A stretch of 64,000 bases of DNA, taken from Mesorhizobium sp. M3A.F.Ca.ET.080.04.2.1. Lineage in GTDB: Bacteria > Pseudomonadota > Alphaproteobacteria > Rhizobiales > Rhizobiaceae. The position numbers were made by a program, and so were the translations under genes. A model generated the notes under the pieces. That model worked only from the letters and a program-made list of their open reading frames with translations, was not told where the DNA came from and did not search any database. The DNA is taken from positions 2,604,001 through 2,668,000 of the forward strand of contig NZ_CP034451.1 of NCBI RefSeq assembly GCF_003952525.1, given 5' to 3'. Below, in pieces: positions 25,542-33,636 of the stretch; within the stretch, counting starts at the first letter, position 1, and every line of letters begins with the position of its first letter.

Positions 25542-26547
25542 ACCACCCATTCTTCCTGAAGCGCCAGTACAGGAACGAGCAGATCAGCGCGATGGCGACC
25601 AGGACTGTCGGGTAGCCATACGCCATCTTCAGTTCCGGCATGTCGTTGAAATTCATGCCATAGATGCCGGCGAAGGCTGTCGGCACCGCCAGGATGGCGG
25701 CCCATGAGGCGAGCTTCTTGGAGATCGCCGTTTCCTGGCTTTGCCCAACCAGCAGACTGGCTTCGAAGGCGAAAGCAAGCACCTCGCGCAGGCTGTCGAT
25801 CTTTTCCTGCACGGTGCGGATGTGATCGGTCACGTCGCGAAACAGCGGATGCATGGCGGCGTGGATCTGCGGCAGCTCGGCGCTGGTCAAACGGCGGCAA
25901 ACCTCAACCAGTGGCAGCGCCGCATTGCGCAGCCGCAGGAGGTCGCGCCGCAGCATGTAGAGCCGCTCGATATCGGCGCCGCTCATGGGTTTGAGCAGCA
26001 CCTTGTCCTCGATCGCCTCGACCTCGTCCTCGATCTGCTCGAGCACCGGCATGTAGTTGTCGACGATGAAGTCGAGGATGGCATAGAGGACGAAATCCTC
26101 ACCCTTGGCGAGCGAAGACGGGCAGCTTTCCCAATGCTGGCGCACGGCGGCGTAAGATGTCGACGGTCCATGGCGGACGCTGACGATATAGCCGGTGCCG
26201 ACGAACAGATGCGTCTCGCCGAAGGTGACGCGGCCCTCGATCAGCTGGGCGGTGCGGGCGACGATGAACAGCGCATCGCCATACTGCTCGATCTTCGGCC
26301 GCTGGTGCGGATGCTCGGCATCCTCGATCGCAAGGTCATGCAGATGGAACTGCGCCTGCACCCTCAGCAGCAGATTGCGGTCCGGCTCGAGCAGCCCGAT
26401 CCAGACGACATGGCCAGGCCTCGTCGACCATTCGCCGGCCTGCTCGACCGGAATGTCGGCGACGCGCTTGCCGGCGGAATAGACGCTGGACGCAATGATG
26501 CCGGATGTCGGCTGCGGGGCCGGGGTCAGGTTTCGGACGTTTTCCAT
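25537..26547 (-). CDS. corA: CorA-family magnesium/cobalt transporter
   Basis: 336-residue CorA-type divalent cation channel. The C-terminus has two membrane helices (LASWAAILAVPTAFAGIYGMNF and TVLVAIALICSFLYWRF) separated by the hallmark YGMNFNDMPELK. The long cytoplasmic part contains VWIGLLEPDRNLLLRVQAQF and a helical funnel (LEQIEDEVEAIEDKVL). Start ATG at 26547 is preceded by GGGAGG; the frame is open to 26565 from a TTG. It faces gcrA tail to tail through the heptamer array and follows phoU on the same strand 87 bases downstream. Confidence 0.92.
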   Translation of the reverse strand: MENVRNLTPAPQPTSGIIASSVYSAGKRVADIPVEQAGEWSTRPGHVVWIGLLEPDRNLLLRVQAQFHLHDLAIEDAEHPHQRPKIEQYGDALFIVARTAQLIEGRVTFGETHLFVGTGYIVSVRHGPSTSYAAVRQHWESCPSSLAKGEDFVLYAILDFIVDNYMPVLEQIEDEVEAIEDKVLLKPMSGADIERLYMLRRDLLRLRNAALPLVEVCRRLTSAELPQIHAAMHPLFRDVTDHIRTVQEKIDSLREVLAFAFEASLLVGQSQETAISKKLASWAAILAVPTAFAGIYGMNFNDMPELKMAYGYPTVLVAIALICSFLYWRFRKNGWL

Positions 26548-26634
26548 CGCAACCTCCCGAGGCAAACGGCTGCAGAAACAGCAGCATCGCGAAGACCTTA
26601 GCCTAAATCACCGGGGCGTTCGAGAGGCGACCGT

Positions 26635-27360
26635 TCACTTCCCGGACAGCGTTCCGGAAGCGACGATCTTGTCGGTCTTGTCGCCCTTCGGCCGCTCGGC
26701 CGGCATCTGGTCACCGGTGACGATGTAGTAGATGGTTTCGGCGATGTTGGTGGCATGGTCGCCGATACGCTCGATGTTCTTGGCGCAAAACAACAGATGC
26801 GTGCAGGGCGCGATGTTGCGCGGATCTTCCATCATGTAGGTCAGAAGCTCGCGGAAAAGCGAAGTGTACATGGCGTCGATCTGGTCGTCGCGGTCACGCA
26901 CGAAGCCAATCTTGTCGACCGAACGCGTAGCGTAGACGTCGAGCACTTCCTTGAGCTGCGTCAGCGCCAGATTGGCCAGCGCCTCGAGGCCACGGAACAG
27001 GCTGCTCGGCTGGCGGCCATCGATCACTGCCGCGACGCGCTTGGCGACGTTCTTGCCGAGATCGCCGACGCGCTCGATGTCGGCCGAGATGCGAATGGCG
27101 CCGACGATCTCGCGCAGGTCCGTGGCCATCGGCTGGCGCCTGGCAATGATGACGATCGCCTTGTCGTCGATCTCGCGTTGCCCCTCGTCGAGGACGAGAT
27201 CGTCCTGGATGACCTTCTGGGCGAGGCCCGGATCGGCATTGACCAGCGCCGCCACCGCCTGTTCGACCATGCGCTCGGCATGCCCGCCCATCGCGGCGAT
27301 GCGCTTGGACAGGAATTTCAGTTCCTCGTCATAGGCACTGACGATATGCACGGACTGCAT
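26635..27360 (-). CDS. phoU: Phosphate signalling protein PhoU
   Basis: 241-residue PhoU, made of two three-helix repeats. Typical sequence is SAYDEELKFLSKRIAAMGG and VEQAVAALVNADPGLAQKVI, then the metal-binding LDEGQREIDDKAIVIIARRQ and PMATDLREIVGAIRISADIERVGDLGKN (conserved E/DxxxD). The second repeat is CTHLLFCAKNIERIGDHATN. PhoU restrains PhoR and the Pst transporter when phosphate is plentiful. The ATG at 27360 has GGGAAGG upstream; the open frame extends to 27429. Unusually, no pst genes or phoB adjoin it. Confidence 0.96.
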   Translation of the reverse strand: MQSVHIVSAYDEELKFLSKRIAAMGGHAERMVEQAVAALVNADPGLAQKVIQDDLVLDEGQREIDDKAIVIIARRQPMATDLREIVGAIRISADIERVGDLGKNVAKRVAAVIDGRQPSSLFRGLEALANLALTQLKEVLDVYATRSVDKIGFVRDRDDQIDAMYTSLFRELLTYMMEDPRNIAPCTHLLFCAKNIERIGDHATNIAETIYYIVTGDQMPAERPKGDKTDKIVASGTLSGK

Positions 27361-27469
27361 GATGAAATGCCTTCCCGGATTTGCCGGCTGTTGCGCTTCG
27401 TCGATCTCCTGCTGATACGCGAACCGCATGACAGAAAAACGAAAACGCCAGTTGGCAAATAATACAGCT

Positions 27470-28795
27470 TTAGCAAGCCGGCAAATGAACCGTGAACGCC
27501 GCGCCCTTGCCGACTTCCGACTTGATCGAAAGCGTGGCGTTGTGACGGGTCAATATATGCTTGACGATGGAAAGGCCAAGGCCGGTGCCTTTTTGGGTGC
27601 GGCTGCTCTCGACGTCGACCCGGTAGAAGCGTTCGGTGATGCGCGGGATGTGCTCTTCCGCGATGCCGGGGCCATAATCCCGGATGGTGACGTCGACACT
27701 CTCTTCCTGACCAGAGCCGGTGCGCGCGATCGAGACGGTGACCCGTCCGCCTGACTGACCGTATTTGCATGCATTCTCGAGCAGGTTCTCAAAAACCTGG
27801 AACAGTTCGTCGCGGTCGCCGGGCACGGAAAGCGATCCATCAGTGAACTCCCGCTCGATGGCGAGACCGTTCTCCTTGGCCAGCGGCGCGAGCGAGTCGA
27901 TCACGGCGTCGATGGTCTGGCGAAGATCGACCTCGGTTCCCGGCCTCAGATAGGGCTTCATCTCAAGCCGCGACAGCGACAAGAGGTCGTCGATCAGGCG
28001 CGCCATGCGGCCGGTCTGATTCTGCATGATCTGCAGGAACTGGTCGCGCGCGGCCGCATCGTCGCGGGCCGGCCCTCTGAGCGTCTCGATAAAGCCGGCG
28101 ATCGAGGCGAGCGGCGTGCGCAGCTCATGGCTGGCATTGGCGATGAAGTCGGCGCGCATGCGGTCGATCCGCCGCGTCTCGCTCTGATCCTTGAACACCA
28201 GCACGTAAAGCTCGGTGGCATGGCCGACCGAGGACGCGCTCACCCGATATGTCCGTTCGACCGGCAGCTTCTCGGTATAGTCGACGACATCGGCGGCGAC
28301 GATCCCCGAGACGATGCCGTCGAGCAAGGCTTGCATTTCCGGGGCGCGGAATTTCAGCGACAACGACATGCCTGGCGCCAGTCCGCCGAAGGCGGCGAAC
28401 GCGGCGGCATTGGCGTGAACGATGGTGGCGGCGCGGTCGAAGATGATCAGCGGATCGGCGACCGCGGCGGCGAGATATTCGCCGGACAGGCGCTGCAGCC
28501 CGCTTGCCTCGATCGCGGCCGCGCCGTCGGCCGAGCGATGCTCGTTATCGGCCGGCAGCAGTGCCGCAATGGCGAGCACCGCCAGCGCCAGCAACGGCAC
28601 AAAGATCGAAAGGCCCGCAAACGCGTAGACGGCCAGGATCGCGAGGGTGCCGCCGCCAAGCAGCCAGCGGCCGCGCCACAGCCGGGCGGCGAGGGCTTGC
28701 CTCGTGCTCTTCCGTTCCGCGCTCGTCTCAGCCATAGGCCCCGCGTCGCCCCGCATTCCGCCCGACAGGCCAAGCTTCGCCGGGCCAAGGCGCAT
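27470..28795 (-). CDS. phoR: Phosphate regulon sensor histidine kinase PhoR
   Basis: 441-residue membrane kinase. Two N-terminal hydrophobic segments lie at about residues 45-82 (LLGGGTLAILAVYAFAGLSI then FVPLLALAVLAIAALL), followed by a PAS domain (AVADPLIIFDRAATIVHANA), the H-box FIANASHELRTPLASI, N-box FENLLENACKYG, and ATP-lid motifs DYGPGIAEEHIPRI and GTGLGLSIVKHIL. It phosphorylates PhoB at low phosphate. The start is uncertain: ATG at 28795, or the in-frame ATG at 28735. It is 110 bases upstream of phoU and divergent from ppk2. Confidence 0.93.
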   Translation of the reverse strand: MRLGPAKLGLSGGMRGDAGPMAETSAERKSTRQALAARLWRGRWLLGGGTLAILAVYAFAGLSIFVPLLALAVLAIAALLPADNEHRSADGAAAIEASGLQRLSGEYLAAAVADPLIIFDRAATIVHANAAAFAAFGGLAPGMSLSLKFRAPEMQALLDGIVSGIVAADVVDYTEKLPVERTYRVSASSVGHATELYVLVFKDQSETRRIDRMRADFIANASHELRTPLASIAGFIETLRGPARDDAAARDQFLQIMQNQTGRMARLIDDLLSLSRLEMKPYLRPGTEVDLRQTIDAVIDSLAPLAKENGLAIEREFTDGSLSVPGDRDELFQVFENLLENACKYGQSGGRVTVSIARTGSGQEESVDVTIRDYGPGIAEEHIPRITERFYRVDVESSRTQKGTGLGLSIVKHILTRHNATLSIKSEVGKGAAFTVHLPAC

Positions 28796-28796
28796 G

Positions 28797-28890
28797 GTTC
28801 AAAAATCGGAATCGATTTTCTGAATGTTCATGCGCAAAATCAAAGTGCTACGACGTCCTTGCGTCCGGTTGGATGCGACGCCGCACAGGC
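28797..28890. repeat. Possible third repeat family (C) in the phoR-ppk2 promoter region
   Basis: AAAATCG-gaat-CGATTTT (28802-28819, an inverted repeat) is followed by ATGCGCAAAATCAAAGTGCTAC and a GCGTCC...GGATGCGACGC hairpin. I recall similar sequence between genes in other Rhizobiales genomes. It fills most of the 135-base space between two divergent genes, so it must coincide with their promoters. Confidence 0.45.
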
Positions 28891-28930
28891 TCCCATAGCA
28901 TGAGTCCGCAAACTGGAAAGGTTCGTCCGG

Positions 28931-29836
28931 ATGAAAAAAGCCAAGGAAAAGCCCGAAGCGGCACCCGCCGCGGGACCGATCAAGATCAAGATCGGCGGCA
29001 AGGAACGCGAGTTCGACATCGACGATCCGGTGCTTCCGGACTGGGTCGAGGACAACAAGCTGACCGCCGGCGGCTATCCATATGACAAGAAGATGAAGGG
29101 CGATCAGTACGACAAGGAACTCGAGAAGCTGCAGATTGAACTGGTCAAGGCGCAAGCCTGGCTGCAGGCGACCGGCAAGCGGGTGATGGCGCTCTTCGAA
29201 GGGCGAGACGCCGCCGGCAAGGGCGGCACGATCTTCGTGCTGCGCCAGTACATGAACCCGCGCACCGCGCGCAACGTGGCACTGACCAAGCCGACGCCGA
29301 CCGAAGCGGGGCAATGGTATTACCAGCGTTATGCCGACCATTTCCCGACGTCAGGCGAGTTCGTCACCTTCGACCGCTCCTGGTACAATCGCGCCGGCGT
29401 CGAGCCGGTGATGGGCTTCTGCACGCCGGAGCAGCACGAGCAATTCCTCGACGAGACGCCGCATTTCGAGCGGATGATCTGCAACGAGGGAATCCACTTC
29501 TTCAAGTTCTGGCTGAACATCGGCCGCGAAACCCAGCTCGAACGCTTCCACGACCGCCGCTGGTCGCCGCTGAAGAATTGGAAGTTCTCCCCCATCGACA
29601 TCGCCGGCATCAGCAAGTGGGACGACTATACCAAGGCGCGCGACCTGATGGTGGAGCGCACGCATAAGGCGTTCGCGCCATGGATTATCGTGCGCGCCAA
29701 CGACAAGCGCCGCGCGCGCCTCGCCGTGATGCAGCGCATCCTCTCGTCCCTGCCCTATGACGGGCGCGACCTCGATGCCATCGGCAAGGAAGACAAGAAG
29801 ATCATCGGGGAAGGGCCTTCCTTCCTGGAGGAGTAA
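28931..29836 (+). CDS. ppk2: Polyphosphate kinase 2
   Basis: 301-residue PPK2 (class I size). It transfers phosphate between polyphosphate and nucleoside diphosphates, usually favouring NTP formation. Walker A is [15 protein letters not shown], the lid region holds [11 protein letters not shown] and Walker B is [19 protein letters not shown]. The C-terminus [19 protein letters not shown] is family-typical. A GGAAAGG ribosome site precedes the ATG. Its position back to back with phoR places it in a phosphate-related cluster, so PhoB control is plausible; no clear PHO box was found. Confidence 0.95.
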   Translation: MKKAKEKPEAAPAAGPIKIKIGGKEREFDIDDPVLPDWVEDNKLTAGGYPYDKKMKGDQYDKELEKLQIELVKAQAWLQATGKRVMALFEGRDAAGKGGTIFVLRQYMNPRTARNVALTKPTPTEAGQWYYQRYADHFPTSGEFVTFDRSWYNRAGVEPVMGFCTPEQHEQFLDETPHFERMICNEGIHFFKFWLNIGRETQLERFHDRRWSPLKNWKFSPIDIAGISKWDDYTKARDLMVERTHKAFAPWIIVRANDKRRARLAVMQRILSSLPYDGRDLDAIGKEDKKIIGEGPSFLEE

Positions 29837-29926
29837 GGCTCTTTCGCTTCGCCGAGCCAGCCGCCGGTGACAATCCTCGGTTTGCAGCGCCGCACCCCTC
29901 TGGGCGCGGCGCTGAGGCGCGCTGGC

Positions 29927-30676
29927 CTAAGCGGCCAGGCGGGCGATCCGCTGCAGGCGCTTCAGCGTCGTGTCGTCCTGAAGCGCTTGCTGGAACAGCG
30001 ATATCTCGTGGTCGATGCGGTCGCACAGCACGCCCGTATCGCCCTTGAGCAGACTGCGTGTCTGCAACAGCGCTGCGACCGGTTTCTTGGCAAGCTGCCT
30101 TGCCCTTGCCAGCGCCATTTCTTCCGCACTGCCTTCAGTCACGATCTCGCCGACCAGACCGAGCGCCTTGGCGTCCTCGACGCCGAGCGTGTCGCCGAGG
30201 CAGAAGAAGCGGAAGGCACCGCCATAGCCGAGCTTCTGCGGGGCCAGGATGCTGGTCGCCGCGTCCGGCACCAGGCCGAAGTCGACGAACGGCACCCGAA
30301 ACGTGCTGGCCTTCGAAGCGATCACCATGTCGCAGTGGAACAGGATGGTGCAGCCCACACCCACGGCGTCGCCGTCGACACAGGCAAGCACGGGCTTGGG
30401 AAAGGTCGCCAGCATGCGGAACATGTCGGTGACCGCGGCGATCAGCTGCTGGTGCTTGGTGGCGTCGAGAAACTCCGAGAAGTCGCCGCCGAGGCAGAAG
30501 CAGCCGGCGAGGCCGCGCAGCAGGACCACACGCACCTCGTCATTGGCCGCGGCATGGTGGAACGTCCTGGCCAGGCTGGCATAGGCGTGCCTGTCCAGCA
30601 CGGGCCGGCCGTCGTGGGAAGATACCGTGACGACCAGCGTGTGGCCGCGCAGTTCTGGTTCGGGATGGTAAGTCAT
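29927..30676 (-). CDS. Enoyl-CoA hydratase/isomerase (crotonase) of the quorum-sensing locus
   Basis: 249-residue crotonase-fold protein. The oxyanion-hole segments are visible: GLAGCFCLGGDFSEFLDATK and CVDGDAVGVGCTILFHCDMV. Where classical hydratases carry a catalytic Glu, this one reads VDFGLVPDAATS, so it may act as an isomerase or another crotonase. The ATG at 30676 has GGGAGG upstream. It starts only 14 bases after the luxI stop (30691) and is surely co-transcribed. In mesorhizobia a crotonase next to luxRI (mqsC, from memory) helps set acyl-chain unsaturation of the signal, so it likely modifies the AHL precursor. Confidence 0.85.
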   Translation of the reverse strand: MTYHPEPELRGHTLVVTVSSHDGRPVLDRHAYASLARTFHHAAANDEVRVVLLRGLAGCFCLGGDFSEFLDATKHQQLIAAVTDMFRMLATFPKPVLACVDGDAVGVGCTILFHCDMVIASKASTFRVPFVDFGLVPDAATSILAPQKLGYGGAFRFFCLGDTLGVEDAKALGLVGEIVTEGSAEEMALARARQLAKKPVAALLQTRSLLKGDTGVLCDRIDHEISLFQQALQDDTTLKRLQRIARLAA

Positions 30677-30690
30677 GGCCGCCTCCCGCC

Positions 30691-31329
30691 TCACGAAGCC
30701 TGCCTGAGGCCGAGCTGGCCGGGATAGCCCCTGGACAGCACCGGCAGGAAGTGGTTGCGGCGCTGGCGCACCACTTCCAACGTATGGTCGGTAAAGGTGA
30801 GCAGCGTCGCCACGACCTGCTGGTTGCCGTAGGTGCGCTGATAGCCAAGGGGCGTCGCCAGGAAGTGCAACTGCAGCGCCCGCAGCACCCACATCGGCTC
30901 GAACTCGATGATGACCTGGTTGACATTGCGCTTGAGCCCCCATTCGACGAAGCCGGCAATCAGCTCGGTGCCGACGGTCGAGACGCCGCGCTTGCCGTCA
31001 CGAAAGCCAGGTGCCACCGCATAGCGGGTCAGTTCCCAGACGCCTGGTCCCGAGGGGGACGTCCCCTCGCAGAGGTCCGACAGTACGTCGGTCAGAAGAT
31101 GCGCCCGGGTCGTCGGCAGCATGCGCTGGTAGCCGGCGAGCTCGCCGTTGCGAATGACGAGGTGGTGTTCGGCCTCGTCATGGTCGAACTGGTCGATTTC
31201 GAGCCCGTCCGGCCGATCGAGATCGGTCCAGCCCATCTCTTCGACGAAGATCTTGTGGCGCAGACGATGGACGGCTTCCCAAAGGTCGGGACGTTCCATC
31301 AGTTCCTGAGTGGTAAGGGAAAAAAGCAT
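30691..31329 (-). CDS. LuxI-family acyl-homoserine-lactone synthase
   Basis: 212-residue autoinducer synthase. The invariant residues are in register: Arg24, Phe28 and Trp34 in LRHKIFVEEMGW, Asp46 and Asp49 in EIDQFDHDEAEHH, Arg69 in GYQRMLPT, Glu99 and Arg102 in VWELTRYAV. It makes an N-acyl-homoserine lactone from SAM and an acyl-ACP or CoA; the chain is not predictable. The ATG at 31329 follows GGAGA. The open frame reaches 31401 but that part crosses the promoter. A 14-base palindrome lies 54-67 bases upstream. Genes of this type in the genus are called mrtI/mqsI; I leave the symbol open. Confidence 0.93.
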   Translation of the reverse strand: MLFSLTTQELMERPDLWEAVHRLRHKIFVEEMGWTDLDRPDGLEIDQFDHDEAEHHLVIRNGELAGYQRMLPTTRAHLLTDVLSDLCEGTSPSGPGVWELTRYAVAPGFRDGKRGVSTVGTELIAGFVEWGLKRNVNQVIIEFEPMWVLRALQLHFLATPLGYQRTYGNQQVVATLLTFTDHTLEVVRQRRNHFLPVLSRGYPGQLGLRQAS

Positions 31330-31382
31330 CAGCCGTCTCCTGGGGCTAAGAGGAAGATACGGCCGGGCTTTCCCGAAAATAT

Positions 31383-31396
31383 TACGCGATCGCGTA
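31383..31396. promoter_or_regulatory. Candidate lux-type box upstream of luxI
   Basis: TACGCGATCGCGTA is a perfect 14-base palindrome 54-67 bases before the luxI ATG. The duplicated spacer keeps only the core GCGATCGC (31564-31571). LuxR proteins bind 18-20-base dyads near the -35 region, so this is a reasonable binding site for the adjacent LuxR. Confidence 0.5.
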
Positions 31397-31430
31397 GGCA
31401 AGAATTCTAGGCCAGCACGGCCGACCTGCC

Positions 31431-31512
31431 CAATATAGCCTCGCCTAATGGGCTCCGCGACGGCTTGGACCCAGTTGGCGGCTCGAGTTTGCTTTTGGCG
31501 TTAAGAAAGCAT
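31431..31512 (-). pseudogene. Truncated luxR 3' fragment fused to a ghost luxI start
   Basis: On the minus strand from 31512: ATGCTTTCTTAA (a luxI start followed by a stop) runs directly into AACGCCAAAAGCAAACTCG and on to GGCGAGGCTATATTG, which is the end of luxR (AACGCCAAGAGCAAACTCGG ... GGCGAGGCTACATT) with about one change in ten and a one-base deletion. It is the junction of the tandem duplication and cannot encode a product. Confidence 0.8.
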
Positions 31513-31616
31513 TAGCCGTTTCCCAAAGAGGCAGATACGGCCGGGCTTTCCCGAAAATATGAGGCGATCGCATCGCTAAGAATTGTGATGCAGGTCGCGC
31601 AGAAACGGATTCGGCC

Positions 31617-31690
31617 GACCCGCTTTAAGTCTTTGTTTTGATGCATGTCGTCGCCCCAGAATCGCTGCACACTTCTGGGCGACATGCACT
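31617..31690 (+). repeat. Dispersed palindromic repeat, family A, copy 2
   Basis: CGACCCGCTTTAAGTCTTTG then ATGCATGTCG (31641-31650), CCCAGAATCGCTGCACACTT and GGGCGACATGCAC (31678-31690). Inserted in only one arm of the luxR-luxI spacer duplication. Confidence 0.85.
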
Positions 31691-31691
31691 C

Positions 31692-31745
31692 GTCTTTGTT
31701 CGATGCATGTCATCGTCCCAGCGCATTTCTGGGCGACAGGCATTA
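31692..31745 (+). repeat. Dispersed palindromic repeat, family A, copy 3 (shortened)
   Basis: GTCTTTGTTCGATGCATGTC, then CCCAGCGCATTTCTGGGCGA and CAGGCATTA. It directly follows copy 2 in the same orientation; the inner GCTGCACACTT segment has been lost. Confidence 0.8.
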
Positions 31746-31761
31746 GGCCGATATGTTCGAT

Positions 31762-32493
31762 CTAGCTAATGTAGCCTCGCCTAATGGCCTCCGCGACGGC
31801 TTGGACCCGATTGGCGGCGCCGAGTTTGCTCTTGGCGTTGAGAAGATGTTTCTCGGAGGTGTGCTCCGAGATGCCGAGGATCTGCGAAATCTCCCACTCC
31901 GACTTGCCAACGGCTGCCCATTGCAGGCATTCCCGCTCGCGGGGCGTCAATTCTATGTGATCGATGACCTTGTCGGCCATCGTATGGAGTTGCATGGCAC
32001 GGCCGATCGCGTAGGTGGACGCCAATGAGACCATGCCGAACTCGGCCTCCGACAGCTCGACCGCCTCGCCGCCCAGCGACACCATGACGATCTGACCGTC
32101 GAGGGTAACCAGCGGGAAGGCCAGGCCGTCGCGCAGCTTGAATTCGCGGGCATCGCCCATCACCTCGTCGCTGCTCTTGTCGATGACGATGTTCTGGGAG
32201 GCTTCGCGCCACTGGAACGGGGCCTGCAGCTGCTTCATGTGGCTGACGACCGGATCATGGTCGACATAGTTTCGCGCCACGTAGCGCTCCAGCCACTCGC
32301 CCGGCCAGTCGCAGAGCAGCACATGGTCCTTCTGCTGGCCGCGCGGCGTGCCCGGGTGGGGCACGGTACCAGCCATCAGTGCCGTCAGCCCGAAATTCGA
32401 GGTGACGCTGAGCAAGCGTTCGCAAACCGCAGCCGCCGTATTGGCGTGCTGCAGCTGGTCTATGTATTCCAAAGTTCTGTCGAACTGGCTCAT
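31762..32493 (-). CDS. LuxR-family quorum-sensing regulator
   Basis: 243 residues with an N-terminal autoinducer-binding domain and a C-terminal LuxR helix-turn-helix. The ligand pocket residues appear in LCDWPGEWLERYVARNYVDH (Trp, Tyr) and DPVVSHMKQLQAPFQW (Asp, Trp). The DNA-binding part is ELTPRERECLQWAAVGKSEW, then EISQILGISEHTSEKHLLNAK. Start ATG at 32493 with AGGGTGG upstream; a GTG at 32505 is possible. Upstream of luxI on the same strand, so it is the cognate receptor by position. Its 3' end is duplicated at 31431-31512. Confidence 0.92.
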   Translation of the reverse strand: MSQFDRTLEYIDQLQHANTAAAVCERLLSVTSNFGLTALMAGTVPHPGTPRGQQKDHVLLCDWPGEWLERYVARNYVDHDPVVSHMKQLQAPFQWREASQNIVIDKSSDEVMGDAREFKLRDGLAFPLVTLDGQIVMVSLGGEAVELSEAEFGMVSLASTYAIGRAMQLHTMADKVIDHIELTPRERECLQWAAVGKSEWEISQILGISEHTSEKHLLNAKSKLGAANRVQAVAEAIRRGYIS

Positions 32494-32735
32494 CGCAACA
32501 TCCACCCTATGTTGCTTGCGATTCCGTAATCCTCGTCAATGCCCGAACGGCTCCACGCCATCAAGCCTTGGATTTGCAATGTCCACGAGATTGCGCCTCC
32601 CTTGCAGGCGCCCACGCAGCCACTTGCAAACCTGCTAAACCATACGCCTAATTCCGTCGGATGAAATCAAAAACCATTGTGCATGTGTCATTTTCATACG
32701 AAAAGCTTCGATTTGTGACAGTGCGGAGCATTTTC

Positions 32736-33587
32736 GTGACATTCCGGTGGATATTTCTGGCGCTGATATCGATGCTGATCGGGGCGCTGCCGCGCTTCGG
32801 CGCGGCTCAGGCCGCCGAACCGCAGGTGCCGGTGCTGTGGGACGCCAAGGAGCGGCTGCCGAAGCCGGACCTCTCCGGCCTGCCGCGATTGCGGTTCCTC
32901 ACCACGACCGATTTTCCGCCCTTCAACTTCCTCGACGGCGCCGGCCGGCTGTCGGGTTTCCACATCGACCTGGCGCGGGCCATCTGCGCCGAACTCGGCA
33001 TCGTCGAGAAATGCCAGATCCAGGCCATGCCCTGGAACGAACTCGAAGACGCGCTGCGGAAAGGCGAAGGCGAAGCGATCATCGCCGGCATCGCCGCGAC
33101 GCCGGAGAGCCGCCAGAAATACGCTTTCTCGCGCTCCTACCTGCAATTTCCGGCGCGCTTCGTCATGCCCAAGACCAAGGCTTTCACCGAGCCGATCCTC
33201 GACAAGCTGCGCAGCAAGCGGGTCGGCGTGCTTGCCGGCTCGGCGCATGAGAAGATGCTGCGCGACTATTTCGGCACCGTCCAGGTCGTGCCCTTCGACA
33301 AGCCCGAGAACCTCTATGCCGATCTGAAGTCCGGCAAGATCGACGCTGCCTTCGGCGATGGCATGCGCTTTTCTTTCTGGCTGGGCGGCTCCGACGCGGC
33401 CGGCTGCTGCCGCTTCGCGGGCGGACCCTACCTGGCGCCGGAATATCTGGGATCGGGCATGGCGATCGCCACCCGGACAGGCGACCCGGCGCTCGCCGCG
33501 GCCTTCGACTATGCTCTGCAGGAGATCTCGATCAAGGGTACCTTCGCCGAGTTCTACCTGCGCTATTTCCCGGTCAGCTTCTTCTGA
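32736..33587 (+). CDS. Family 3 ABC-transporter substrate-binding protein
   Basis: 283-residue periplasmic binding protein. With the GTG start at 32736 (GGAG upstream) it has a standard signal peptide (TFRWIFLALISMLIGALPRF, cleaved near AAQA); an ATG at 32661 would add 25 residues that do not resemble a signal. The mature part has RLRFLTTTDFPPFNFLDGAG, SGFHIDLARAICAELGI, ALRKGEGEAIIAGIAAT and RVGVLAGSAHEKML, the standard two-lobe amino-acid binding fold. Three cysteines pair plausibly (GIVEKCQ, AAGCCRF). No transporter genes adjoin, so the ligand is unknown. Confidence 0.85.
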   Translation: MTFRWIFLALISMLIGALPRFGAAQAAEPQVPVLWDAKERLPKPDLSGLPRLRFLTTTDFPPFNFLDGAGRLSGFHIDLARAICAELGIVEKCQIQAMPWNELEDALRKGEGEAIIAGIAATPESRQKYAFSRSYLQFPARFVMPKTKAFTEPILDKLRSKRVGVLAGSAHEKMLRDYFGTVQVVPFDKPENLYADLKSGKIDAAFGDGMRFSFWLGGSDAAGCCRFAGGPYLAPEYLGSGMAIATRTGDPALAAAFDYALQEISIKGTFAEFYLRYFPVSFF

Positions 33588-33636
33588 GGGGCTGCCGATA
33601 TTCAGCTGAGGCCGGCCCTCCGCTGCCAGTCAACTG

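Larger units (their letters stand above)
31329..31860. repeat. Degenerate tandem duplication in the luxR-luxI spacer
   Basis: Unit 1 (31329-31511) and unit 2 (31512-about 31860) share, in order: a luxI start codon, GATACGGCCGGGCTTTCCCG, AAAATAT, a GCGATCGC core, AAGAATT, GGCCGACC, and the last 75 or so bases of luxR. The unit offset is 183 bases. Unit 2 holds the intact luxR end and carries two family A repeats; unit 1 holds the working luxI start. Confidence 0.8.

Noticed and set aside
31617..31745. Two adjacent similar repeats as a CRISPR array
   Set aside because: Only two diverged palindromic units with no spacer of regular length and no cas genes; related copies are dispersed in the window.
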